NCBI RefSeq assembly: GCF_018476885.1
Contig: NZ_JAHCVJ010000004.1
Span: 124,001 to 188,000 of the forward strand
Reading direction: 5' to 3'
From: Geoanaerobacter pelophilus
GTDB taxonomy: Bacteria; Desulfobacterota; Desulfuromonadia; Geobacterales; DSM-12255
Length of the DNA stretch: 64,000 nt
The notes beneath the pieces were generated by a model. That model was given only the letters and a program-made list of their open reading frames with translations, was not told the DNA's origin and did no database searches. How positions within the stretch are numbered: the stretch's first letter is position 1; the number at the start of each line of letters is the position of its first letter. Below, piece after piece: positions 29,239 to 37,723 of the stretch. The translations under genes and the position numbers were made by a program.

Positions 29239-30720
29239 TCATTGTATATTGCAGGTTGCTGCGTCGCAAACTCTGAAACTATCCAAGTTGACGGTGCCGA
29301 GGGTAACCCTCTCTGCCCCTAGCAGTATCGTATAATCGGCAAAGGAACCGGGCGCATATTCGCAGGTATACCCTCCTTTGATGGTCACGGTGATATCTCT
29401 AGCAGCGGTGAAGTTTTCTGGAAACACCTCCGCCTGGGTCTGGATCGTCGCGCCGCTTGCCGCAGCGTTATAGGCAGCCTGCAGGGTGGTGAAGTATGAT
29501 TCCGTGCCTTCTATTCTGGCCGGTGGATTCGAGCACGGCAGCTTTGAGAAGACGGCTTCCAAGCTTTGACGAGCAGTAACATTGCTAAAGGTGTAGCTTG
29601 TATAATCTCCGTCATATTTTGTTTCATTAATCTTGACGCCGACGGCCTTGTACCTGTTCGTGTGATAAATGTTGAACGTCTGGCTTTCACCGTAGGGGAC
29701 ATACACAACAGGTGGAGAGAGAGTTTCAGTGCCCTGCTTCACAACCTTGATAGTGCCAATCCCCTGCTTCACGGTGATCGGATACTCATTTATCGCAAAG
29801 GTCGCATCAATGCGGTGTTCTTCGGCCACATTCGAAAAGGTATGGGTCATCGCGGCGCTTGATTCCGGATTTACATTTATATTCAGGGGAGCCCCGTCAA
29901 CCGTTAATGTCTTCACATGGTAGCCAAGTGCAGGGGTTATCGTGAACGTCGGGCTACTGTTATAATCAACGGTCGGTGAAACCGGAGTGATGGTGCCGTT
30001 GCTCCCAGGGGAGGTGGTGATGGTGTAGGTGTTTATGGCAAATGTCGCCGAGATGCTGTGATTCGCGGTGATGTTATTAAAGGTATGACTGGTAACCGGA
30101 CCGATGGAGCTGCCATCGACCTGGACGTCGGCAACATGGTATCCGGTTGCCGGGGTAATGTCATATTTCTGGTCATTGCCGTAGTATAAGGTCTTTGTTC
30201 CGGGGGTAATCGTACCATTGGCACCGGACGTGGCTGTTATGGTAAACGGTGCATTCGGCACGAAATTAACGTGTATTTCGCGGTTGCCGGTAACGCTGAC
30301 GAAAGGATAAAGGGTTACCCCATAAACCGTGTTATCGATGATGATGTTGTCATCTATCCGAATGTTGTCCACGAGAATATCACCTATGCGGTTCCCTGCT
30401 GCCGGGACGATGGTAAATTCGGTGCGGCTCCCGATGAACATTGGCACCGGGCCGAGTGGATAGATATTGCCGCCTGCGGATGCCGATGATGTTATGGTAA
30501 CAACATTCGGCCCGGTCGGCTTTTTCGCTCGCAGATTGCCGGTTTTGTCGTATTCATAGGCAATCGCATTGCCGTTGCCGAGGCGCACTTCGCTCAACCG
30601 GTCCATTTCGTCGTAAACGTAGGTGGTGGTTCCGGCAAAGGAGATGGCGGAAAAGATAAGGCTCACTGCGCACAGGGTAAGAACTGCGGTGAGAGCCTTG
30701 AGTATGAACTTATTCAACAT
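29239..30720 (-). CDS. Exported YD-repeat plus Bacterial-repeat protein
   Basis: 493 residues from the ATG at 30720 (GAGG five bases ahead). A signal peptide ('ALTAVLTLCAVSLIFSAISFA') precedes a single RHS/YD unit ('YVYDEMDRLSEVRLGNGNAI', then 'YEYDKTGNLRAKK'). Four or five Bacterial-repeat/InlB-B-like units follow (about 70-400), each with a 'TITATSGANGTITPG' strand and a 'GYHVADVQVDG' strand and an 'ATFAIN' end. The last 95 residues ('FTTLQAAYNAAASGATI') form a distinct domain with four cysteines. It lies between the putative immunity gene and the fibre genes and is probably displayed on the cell surface. Confidence 0.8.
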   Translation of the reverse strand: MLNKFILKALTAVLTLCAVSLIFSAISFAGTTTYVYDEMDRLSEVRLGNGNAIAYEYDKTGNLRAKKPTGPNVVTITSSASAGGNIYPLGPVPMFIGSRTEFTIVPAAGNRIGDILVDNIRIDDNIIIDNTVYGVTLYPFVSVTGNREIHVNFVPNAPFTITATSGANGTITPGTKTLYYGNDQKYDITPATGYHVADVQVDGSSIGPVTSHTFNNITANHSISATFAINTYTITTSPGSNGTITPVSPTVDYNSSPTFTITPALGYHVKTLTVDGAPLNINVNPESSAAMTHTFSNVAEEHRIDATFAINEYPITVKQGIGTIKVVKQGTETLSPPVVYVPYGESQTFNIYHTNRYKAVGVKINETKYDGDYTSYTFSNVTARQSLEAVFSKLPCSNPPARIEGTESYFTTLQAAYNAAASGATIQTQAEVFPENFTAARDITVTIKGGYTCEYAPGSFADYTILLGAERVTLGTVNLDSFRVCDAATCNIQ

Positions 30721-30837
30721 ATTGACCTCGCGATTGGCTATATTGGCCACTTGACATAACAAATTTGCAATGAATGAAGACTCAACCTTGCTGCGGAACC
30801 CTATCGATTTATGCTGCTAATTATCCTCTCCTCCAAC

Positions 30838-31137
30838 CTATCTATTCTCTTTAATCCGCTCTTCTTGCATCCATACTTTTATATGTTTTGGGAAATATGC
30901 CTCTGATCTCATTATCGCCCACCCCAAACATACAAATATGAGAGGAACTATTGCTAGTATAAATTTGAGCAGAATATCATCAGATGGTAATGATTTTGCC
31001 GATATCTGAGGATATAACAACTGAATAAAACCCCAAATACTTACTAAAGTGCCTATCAAACAAAAGAAGAAACCAACCAAACGAGCAATTAGGTTAAATG
31101 TCTTCCAATAGTAAAATTCCATTTTAAACCTATTCAT
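30838..31137 (-). CDS. Small two-helix membrane protein, candidate immunity protein
   Basis: 99 residues from the ATG at 31137 (GGTGA four bases ahead), starting four bases after the RHS gene stop. Two hydrophobic segments (about 18-41 'IARLVGFFFCLIGTLVSIWG' and 57-77 'FILAIVPLIFVCLGWAIM') are joined by a short loop, with a charged C-terminus. It is clearly AT-richer than the RHS core, like the toxin tip before it. Position, size and composition fit an immunity partner of a polymorphic toxin whose target is a membrane; no family was recognised, so this stays inference. Confidence 0.6.
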   Translation of the reverse strand: MNRFKMEFYYWKTFNLIARLVGFFFCLIGTLVSIWGFIQLLYPQISAKSLPSDDILLKFILAIVPLIFVCLGWAIMRSEAYFPKHIKVWMQEERIKENR

Positions 31138-31141
31138 ATAT

Positions 31142-34100
31142 TCACCATAAAGAGGGTGTAGCAATAGTCAAAGCTTGAGAAATACCGCCCCCAAGCATAA
31201 CACCATAACCGACTCCACCTCTTAATCCTTTGCCAGCTGATATTGATCCACTATTTCTATCTACAGAATATCCAGCAGACGGTCCCCATCCCGCATTTCC
31301 TTCTACGTGTAACGCTCTGTCAACACTATATATTGGCATATTCCCAGTGGTACGACCTACCATTCCAGAAACCCCTATGCCAGCAAAATAGCCAGCTCCA
31401 GTCATACCATTAGCTTGGAACTGCATAAATGCCTGTCCAGTTGACGGGATCACACCCACATTCACACCACCGCCCCCATATAAACCGGGGAATGTTGGAA
31501 ATATTTGCCCCCCTAATGTTCCACTGACACCAACGCTAAACGTCCATGCGCCATCATTAGAATTTGTCCCTTCAGCATTAGTACCTGCGTTACCGCCCAC
31601 ATTCTGTTCCCAACAAACTAGCGGTGGCTCCTCAAAGCTCATTTGCCCTTTTGCCCCATAATCATTTGATGCTGTGTCAGTATTATTTTGTGTCGGGAAA
31701 TTACCGTAAGTAATTTGTGTCTGACGATTATTGCTTCCACTTGAGAATGACGCTTCGGGGTTTGGCGGTGGGTTTCCACTACGGTATGAGACACTGCTCT
31801 CCCCAGTAAAAAAATCCAATATTGAACTAAACGAAAATTGCCATTCAAAATGCCCCGTTGGATCAACAAACTTCATTGGGTTGTTCCGCACGTACGCATA
31901 GCGGTTCAAGCTCTGCGGGTTGGTGTAATCCGGCACGATGCTGTCCGGCGTGATGAACCTGCCGATCTCCGGATCATACAGCCTTGCGCCGTAGTTATAG
32001 AGGCCTACTTCGTAGTCCTGCTCCTGGCCGGTGAACTTGTGTAGCACTTTTTCGGTGCCGTTGTCCTGCACCGTTTCGCCGAACGGGTCATAGTGGACCG
32101 ATTCCACCTGGTTGCCGGCGGCATCGGTAACTATCGACGTGCTCCCCAAGTGGTCCGGATGGTAGAAATAGGTCTTGACGCCGGTGTGGAAGGCAATTCG
32201 GGTATTGTTGGCAAAGATATAGTTGCCGCAGCCGTCGCTGGTGGCGCATTCATGGAGGTTGTCGATGTATATCCTGGAGCTTGCCCCGACTGTCTTCTTA
32301 ACCCTTTTGCCGTTGCCGTCATACACAAAAGAGATGGTGCTGCCGTAAGAGGTAACGCTTATCGGCATGTTGTCCGGGGTGTAGGTCAGGGTCCGGAATC
32401 CGTCGGTTTCCATGTTGCCGTTGGCGTCGTACTTGTACATCCTGCCGGTGGAGGTAGATAAAACGGCATGGGCGCGGGCCGGGTCAAGGGTGTAGCTGAC
32501 GGAATCGGTAATAAGCGGATTGACGTCTGAGACCTTATCGGCAATCTCGGTGACATTCCCTTTCAAGTCATAGAGGTATTCCCGGTCGATCAAAATGGCC
32601 TGCCCATTGCGGGTCTTCAACGTAGCGAGCCGGTAATTGCCCGGATGATAGGTGTAATCGGTGACTACGCCGTTGCCGGTTGCAGCGCCGTTGCCATAAT
32701 TAATCTTCATCGGTTGGCCGAGGGCGTTGTAATCCTTGAACTCGGCATAGCTCCCCGCTTTCCACAGATTGCCGGCATTGTCGTATTCGTAGTGGACCAG
32801 CTCATCGTCGGGATAGAGGATGTTATGCAACCGCCCAGCGCCTTCGTAATCCTTCACAATCCTGTAATCGTGGCCCCCCACGGTCCTAACGGTTTTGGTC
32901 CCCCTACCGACGACGTCGTAATGGTATACCGTCTTGCCGGAGGCATCGGTCATGGAGGTAAGCCGCCCCTTGGGGTTGGCAGAGTCGGTCCCTTCGCCGT
33001 CGTAGCCGTAAGTCACGCTTGTCATCGCCGAGTCTGCCGGATAATGCTTGGCTGTCACCCGGTTCAGGTAGTCGATATCAAAGGTAATGGCTTGGCGGTT
33101 TGTCTTGTGATTGGCATCTATCATCGCCTTGAGGGTGCCGTCTCCGTAATAATCGTATTCCCAGATCCCCATGTCCGGGTCAGTCATCTTTTTTTTCCGG
33201 CCAAGGGTGTCGTATTCGATACTGGTAACCTTTTTGTTAGTAGGCTCACCCGGCTTTGAGGCATCGACGGTAACGCTAGTCAGGTTGCCGAGCACATCGT
33301 AACCATAATCAGTCGTGGCATAGGGAGCCCCCAGAGAAGCGCCGCAGGCAGGCATATCGCCGGTATATTCCTCAACCTTTGCCAGCCTGCCGAGAATGTC
33401 CCTGGTCTCCCGCCTTCCGTGGTTGTTCTCGTCGATAATAACGGTGGACAAGCCGTTATAGCAGTACCGGACATTGGTGTTGTCAGGATTGTCCACCTGG
33501 GTCACCCGGCCGATGGGATCATAATGGTAGCTTCGATAGACTGCAGCGGCACGGTCATCTTCGAAATACGGCAACGAAACCTTTTTGACCTTGCCCCGCG
33601 CATCATATTCCGTTGTGGTGACAATCACCTTGTTGTCCGGGCCGCTTTTGCGAACCATGATCGTCCGCCCCAGACCATCGAAGTAAGATCTACTCCCCAT
33701 CCCCAACTGGTCATAGGTGTAGATATGCTGGAAGCCGACCGTGCCGAACGAATTGTAATCGTTATCTGTCCAGTAGCCGTCCGGCCGGGTCTCACGCTTC
33801 TTTCTGCCGAAGATATCGTATTCCGTGGTGGTTGCCTGACCGTTGGCATCTGTGACGCTCGCCTGCTGGCCAAAGCGGCCTTTGGTCCCAGTGGCATTGA
33901 CACCGTAATAGGTATAGCTCGAGGTCAATTTCTCTCCGCCGACTTTAACCAGAGGAGAAATAACGGAGACAGGAAAGGTTTGGTCCGTCTGGTTGTCATA
34001 AACGGTCTCGCTATACTCGCCTATTCCGCAATTAGGCTTATTCTCATCACAATAACGAGTTTGATTGCCATAGCTGTCATAGGCCATGGTTTTTGACTTT

Positions 34101-37093
34101 AGTGCTGTTTCACCCTTAAGCCAGCGTTCCACCCTGACGAGGTTTCCTTTCTCCGGCATTTTCTTATATGAATCGTAGTAGAAGTCGGTTTTGCGAATCA
34201 GGTTGACGTCGCTGCTGCCGATCCCCTGATAAACGGTTTCGGATGCCGGAAATCCGACAAGCCAGCTTCTGGTGGCATCATCTGTATTCTCGGCAAACTC
34301 CCTTACGATGGTCTTGTTGAGCAAAACGTTACCCGGGTTTTCGACGTCGCCATAATGGTCTTCACGGGTAATATTGCCATAGTCATTATGTTCCGGAGTA
34401 AGGTAATCATCGTAAAAAAAGTCAGTTCGTGTATACCTCGCGCTGCGATCCCCCTTGCACAGGCCTCGCGCCTGACCGTCGCAGTTGAAACTCTCCACCC
34501 GAGTTGCCGGGCTGAAATTGTATGGCCCCGATCTGTAGGTAGTGTAGGTCGTTTCTATTTCCGAATATATGTTACCCTGGCTGTCCGATACCCTGGTCAG
34601 GTACGGTTTTCCCTTCATGAAACCGATCGCTGCCTTTGGGTCATCAGCTCCAACTGCAGTATTGTTCCCCTGGTGAAACCAGGTGTCGGTGACGGTCTGT
34701 TCGCCATCTGCACCTGCCGGACCGGTGACGGTCACATGATTAAAACCGCGAAACTCTTTTGCCCCTGAATGGTAATAACCGCCGGCATAGACATAGTTTG
34801 TCGAAGCAACAGGGCTGTTAGTGCCGTTGCCGTCATTGACCGATACCTCGGCAAGCAGCAGTTTGACAAAAGGGAGATCAGTGGACGGTTTATACTTGAA
34901 GCTGGTTGCACCGCCAATGCCATTATTGATGCGGGTAAGGAGGTCGGTCGGTTCGGAACCGGCATGGCTGTTAAGCCAGTTTGCCCCGTCAAGACACAGA
35001 ATATCGGTCTTGCCGTCGCCGGTATAATCCACTGGGAAACATTGCTGGCCGACACTCCCGGAAGCAGGGCCGCTACCGTCCCAGGGAAGGGTCATCCAAC
35101 CGTTTCCGGTAGACGCGCCAATTTCCCATTTGCTGGAAACGTAGCAGGCAATATCCGTTTTATCGTCACCGTTGAAATTTCCGGTAAGACAATGGTCATA
35201 TACCGGCACTGTCGGTGCAGGCCCTCCGGCAGTGAACGATGTCGTATCCCAGCTGTTGCCGGTTGACAGCAATACCTTCCATTTAGACTCGATATAACAG
35301 GCGATATCCGTTTTTGCATCGCCATTAAAATCACCAGCACGGCAGTAGGCGCCAATCGGATAATAATCCGGTTTCTGGTTGAGCGGCGGGATTGTCATAG
35401 TCGCGCCACCATCCCATGGAGCCCCAACCCACCCCCGATAAGGGTCGTTGCGATATACGTCCCATTTTGATGTGCCACTCTGGTTGCAGGCTATCTCTGT
35501 CTTGCCGTCTCCGGTGAAGTCGCCGGTCAGGCAATTAGAGAGGGGAGTGCCATAATCGGTCCACGGCTGCTTGCTTGTGCTCCAGCCGCTGCCGGTCGAC
35601 AATGCCAGTTGCCACGCAGTCTGATAGCCGTCAGGGATAAAACACGCTAAATCGGTTTTACCATCCCCGTTGTAATCGCCGGGAAAACACTGCCGCGATA
35701 CACCTGGAGTTGGCCCGTTCGCCCAGGATTCATTTTTCCAGGTATCTACAGAGGTCTCGCCGATGGAAGCCATAACCCAAGTGTTGCTTGCCCCTTTTGG
35801 GTCAGTATTACAGGCGATGACGGTTTTACCGTCCCCCTTGAAGTCGCCGCTGAAACATTGCTCCCCGAGAATGACCGGCGATGACGGACGCGCAGCCGTC
35901 CAATTAGTGAGGGTATTTTTATAAACAACGCTTTTCAGATCCCACCCGTCATCATTGCCTGAGGTTGAACAGACAACATCGTTTGTGGCCGCAAATTGCC
36001 CGGACAGACAGTACGCATTTGCCTTTTTAGCCGACGACAGTAACGACAAGTTGACCGCAGGAGTTGGGATGGTCCAGGCCTGCGGCTCATTGTAGGTAAA
36101 GGTGATGGGCGGCTTATGGGCCGTACCGTCGCTGCCGTATTCGGTTATCGAACGGAGCAGCGACATTCCGGTCAACGGGCTGTACTGGCTGCCGGGCGCT
36201 GTCGCGTCGGTATAACCAAGCTCATATTTCTTCACGAATTCGGTGTCGTTGTTTGCCTTGACCACTATAGCCTTGAGCCGTTTCTTAATGGTTACCGCAT
36301 AAAGAGCGGCGTTTTGAGCCCTTGGATAGAGTGTTGTGTAGCTGGTCAGCGCATCGTAACGATCTTGATCTTCCAAGATAAAGATAACGGTGTTGGTAGG
36401 AAGGAGGCCGGTCGTGGTATTGCCAGTATAATGTATTTTTTCTAAGTAGATCTGATTACCATACTTTACATAATCGAAGTCGATATAATTGTCGTTTGCG
36501 TCTACAATCCTGTCAAGATACCATCTAAAATCCATATCCATAACGTTAGGTTCATTAACGTATTGACGTGAACTCCCTTTGTGAAATCCAAACCGATAAC
36601 GCGTTCCCTTTTTATCAATTGCCTCCCAATAGGGTCCAGCAGCAGAGATATCATTCGATATTCTTACAATCCGCGAAAAACGGCCTTCAATTTTTGCGCG
36701 ATACTCTTCTCCTACGCCGGCATAAACCAGCTCGGTTCCGCCTTCCGCCTCGCGCAAAACATATTCATTGCCGCTGTAATTGATGCCACCCTTTGTATTC
36801 CGCTCTATCGCCCCCAGTTCCAGGTCCCAGCCGACACCGATCCAGCCATTGCCGTTAGTGCTCCTGTACGAAAGCACAACACTCGGCGTCATGCCTTTTC
36901 TACCCGGCGGCACGTCAATGGGAATGCGGTAATTCAGGGTTCCGGTGAACAGGTCGGGCAGGGGGGTTTCTGCACCCTCTGAGGTATCGGTGCCTTCTGC
37001 ATGGGCAATAGCGCCGAACAGCAATACCAGTAATAGACTGAGGGAAAGGATGACATACTTCAGGGAATTGCCAGCAGAATGGCTGAGAAACAT
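31142..37093 (-). CDS. Secreted SpvB/TcB-RHS (TcC-like) giant protein with variable tip
   Basis: 1983 residues from the ATG at 37093 (GGAGGG five bases ahead), with a signal peptide ('YVILSLSLLLVLLFGAIAHA'). Domains in order: SpvB/TcB N-terminal ('LFTGTLNYRIPIDVPPGRKG', about 40-310); seven VCBS/FG-GAP-like repeats of the form 'CFPGDYNGDGKTDLACF', each with a Cys pair; a TcdB-mid segment ('YYHSGAKEFRGF'); many YD repeats; the RHS core 'YFYHPDHLGSTSIVTDA' to 'RFITPDSIVPDY' and 'VDPTG' (D1744). The final 236 residues are a Gly-rich tip unlike the core and AT-richer. TcB/TcC proteins form a cocoon around a C-terminal effector; the Sec signal is unusual for them. No TcA gene is present. Confidence 0.85.
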   Translation of the reverse strand: MFLSHSAGNSLKYVILSLSLLLVLLFGAIAHAEGTDTSEGAETPLPDLFTGTLNYRIPIDVPPGRKGMTPSVVLSYRSTNGNGWIGVGWDLELGAIERNTKGGINYSGNEYVLREAEGGTELVYAGVGEEYRAKIEGRFSRIVRISNDISAAGPYWEAIDKKGTRYRFGFHKGSSRQYVNEPNVMDMDFRWYLDRIVDANDNYIDFDYVKYGNQIYLEKIHYTGNTTTGLLPTNTVIFILEDQDRYDALTSYTTLYPRAQNAALYAVTIKKRLKAIVVKANNDTEFVKKYELGYTDATAPGSQYSPLTGMSLLRSITEYGSDGTAHKPPITFTYNEPQAWTIPTPAVNLSLLSSAKKANAYCLSGQFAATNDVVCSTSGNDDGWDLKSVVYKNTLTNWTAARPSSPVILGEQCFSGDFKGDGKTVIACNTDPKGASNTWVMASIGETSVDTWKNESWANGPTPGVSRQCFPGDYNGDGKTDLACFIPDGYQTAWQLALSTGSGWSTSKQPWTDYGTPLSNCLTGDFTGDGKTEIACNQSGTSKWDVYRNDPYRGWVGAPWDGGATMTIPPLNQKPDYYPIGAYCRAGDFNGDAKTDIACYIESKWKVLLSTGNSWDTTSFTAGGPAPTVPVYDHCLTGNFNGDDKTDIACYVSSKWEIGASTGNGWMTLPWDGSGPASGSVGQQCFPVDYTGDGKTDILCLDGANWLNSHAGSEPTDLLTRINNGIGGATSFKYKPSTDLPFVKLLLAEVSVNDGNGTNSPVASTNYVYAGGYYHSGAKEFRGFNHVTVTGPAGADGEQTVTDTWFHQGNNTAVGADDPKAAIGFMKGKPYLTRVSDSQGNIYSEIETTYTTYRSGPYNFSPATRVESFNCDGQARGLCKGDRSARYTRTDFFYDDYLTPEHNDYGNITREDHYGDVENPGNVLLNKTIVREFAENTDDATRSWLVGFPASETVYQGIGSSDVNLIRKTDFYYDSYKKMPEKGNLVRVERWLKGETALKSKTMAYDSYGNQTRYCDENKPNCGIGEYSETVYDNQTDQTFPVSVISPLVKVGGEKLTSSYTYYGVNATGTKGRFGQQASVTDANGQATTTEYDIFGRKKRETRPDGYWTDNDYNSFGTVGFQHIYTYDQLGMGSRSYFDGLGRTIMVRKSGPDNKVIVTTTEYDARGKVKKVSLPYFEDDRAAAVYRSYHYDPIGRVTQVDNPDNTNVRYCYNGLSTVIIDENNHGRRETRDILGRLAKVEEYTGDMPACGASLGAPYATTDYGYDVLGNLTSVTVDASKPGEPTNKKVTSIEYDTLGRKKKMTDPDMGIWEYDYYGDGTLKAMIDANHKTNRQAITFDIDYLNRVTAKHYPADSAMTSVTYGYDGEGTDSANPKGRLTSMTDASGKTVYHYDVVGRGTKTVRTVGGHDYRIVKDYEGAGRLHNILYPDDELVHYEYDNAGNLWKAGSYAEFKDYNALGQPMKINYGNGAATGNGVVTDYTYHPGNYRLATLKTRNGQAILIDREYLYDLKGNVTEIADKVSDVNPLITDSVSYTLDPARAHAVLSTSTGRMYKYDANGNMETDGFRTLTYTPDNMPISVTSYGSTISFVYDGNGKRVKKTVGASSRIYIDNLHECATSDGCGNYIFANNTRIAFHTGVKTYFYHPDHLGSTSIVTDAAGNQVESVHYDPFGETVQDNGTEKVLHKFTGQEQDYEVGLYNYGARLYDPEIGRFITPDSIVPDYTNPQSLNRYAYVRNNPMKFVDPTGHFEWQFSFSSILDFFTGESSVSYRSGNPPPNPEASFSSGSNNRQTQITYGNFPTQNNTDTASNDYGAKGQMSFEEPPLVCWEQNVGGNAGTNAEGTNSNDGAWTFSVGVSGTLGGQIFPTFPGLYGGGGVNVGVIPSTGQAFMQFQANGMTGAGYFAGIGVSGMVGRTTGNMPIYSVDRALHVEGNAGWGPSAGYSVDRNSGSISAGKGLRGGVGYGVMLGGGISQALTIATPSLW

Positions 37094-37244
37094 GGTGCCC
37101 TCCAAATAAAAATCACAGGGAGAAAACTCCCTCAGAATCAACATAGAAACAAAACTTGCTCGATGGGTTCCGGCTTAACGCTTCATCGCATTTTCTCAAT
37201 AAATTAAAACAGTTACTACTGCGCCAAACCGGAAGCTATGTTAT

Positions 37245-37262
37245 ATCAACAATTGTGCCAAT
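37245..37262 (-). promoter_or_regulatory. Candidate sigma-54 promoter upstream of the RHS gene
   Basis: On the minus strand TTGGCAC, five bases, then TTGAT. The -24 box is perfect, the -12 box has A where C is expected. It lies about 150 bases before the RHS start. The mismatch falls at an important position, so confidence is low. Confidence 0.3.
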
Positions 37263-37352
37263 TGGCACAAAGCCTTAGCAGTAGCTGCTTTAATGAGGGC
37301 AGTGCGATTGCGGGAATAAAATTGCGGCAAAAATGGGGGCATTTTCGAGGGG

Positions 37353-37441
37353 CAAAATGGAAAAATTTTTTACATGATTTTAAAAGTGTCGATACTTCAA
37401 ATAGATATAAGACACCTCAAAATGGAAAAAAATTTTACATG
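37353..37441. repeat. Pair of 24-base direct repeats around a GTGTC/GACAC inverted pair
   Basis: Copies at 37353-37376 and 37418-37441 share CAAAATGGAAAAA, a T-run and TTTTACATG, differing only in the lengths of the A and T runs. Between them GTGTC (37387) and GACAC (37411) are complementary. It could be a protein-binding array or a mobile-element remnant. Confidence 0.65.
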
Positions 37442-37473
37442 TTTCAAAAACATCCACATAAACGAGTAGTTAA

Positions 37474-37531
37474 GCAGGCAGTAAAAATGGAAAATTTTTT
37501 TCCATTTTTACTGCCTGCCCAAAGGCAGGCA
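37474..37531. repeat. 45-base perfect palindrome overlapping a second hairpin
   Basis: Arms of 21 bases (37474-37494 and 37498-37518, GCAGGCAGTAAAAATGG... and its complement) form a perfect hairpin with a three-base loop. The right arm end TGCCTGCC (37512-37519) also pairs with GGCAGGCA (37524-37531). The two structures are mutually exclusive, like a switch or a palindromic repeat element. Confidence 0.7.
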
Positions 37532-37585
37532 AAGTTTGCCGGTAATTAACCCACTAACAATGAGGAAAGATGCTTGAGTAAAACA

Positions 37586-37620
37586 ATAAAAAGGGCGGGT
37601 TCTGACAATTAACTACCCGC
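37586..37620 (-). terminator. Likely terminator of the giant cytochrome transcript
   Basis: On the minus strand GCGGGT pairs with ACCCGC across a 14-base loop, followed by CCTTTTTATTGTTTT. It is about 105 bases past the cytochrome stop, after two other hairpins that lack a T tract. Confidence 0.6.
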
Positions 37621-37719
37621 ACAAAACCGGCAGAGGAGATCACGCTACGCTGCGGATCTCCTCTGCGGTTTTGTATCTAACTGACAGCCCCGCCTGGGAA
37701 TTCCCGGGAGGGGCTGTCA
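37621..37719. repeat. Two strong tandem hairpins behind the cytochrome gene
   Basis: 37621-37674 is a 20-bp stem with one bulge (ACAAAACCG.CAGAGGAGATC and its complement). 37682-37719 pairs TGACAGCCCC with GGGGCTGTCA around a CCCGGGAATTCCC-type centre. They may protect the 3' end of the very long mRNA or add to termination. Confidence 0.6.
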
Positions 37720-37723
37720 TATT

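Larger units (their letters stand above)
37094..37723. other. Non-coding repeat-rich interval between RHS and cytochrome genes
   Basis: 630 bases with no credible gene. From the RHS side it holds a possible sigma-54 site, a pair of 24-base direct repeats (37353-37376 and 37418-37441), a large palindrome (37474-37518) with an overlapping second hairpin, and three hairpins behind the cytochrome gene (37595-37620, 37621-37674, 37682-37719). It therefore contains both the RHS leader and the end of the cytochrome transcript. The direct repeat core AAAATGGAAAA recurs a third time inside the palindrome. Confidence 0.8.
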
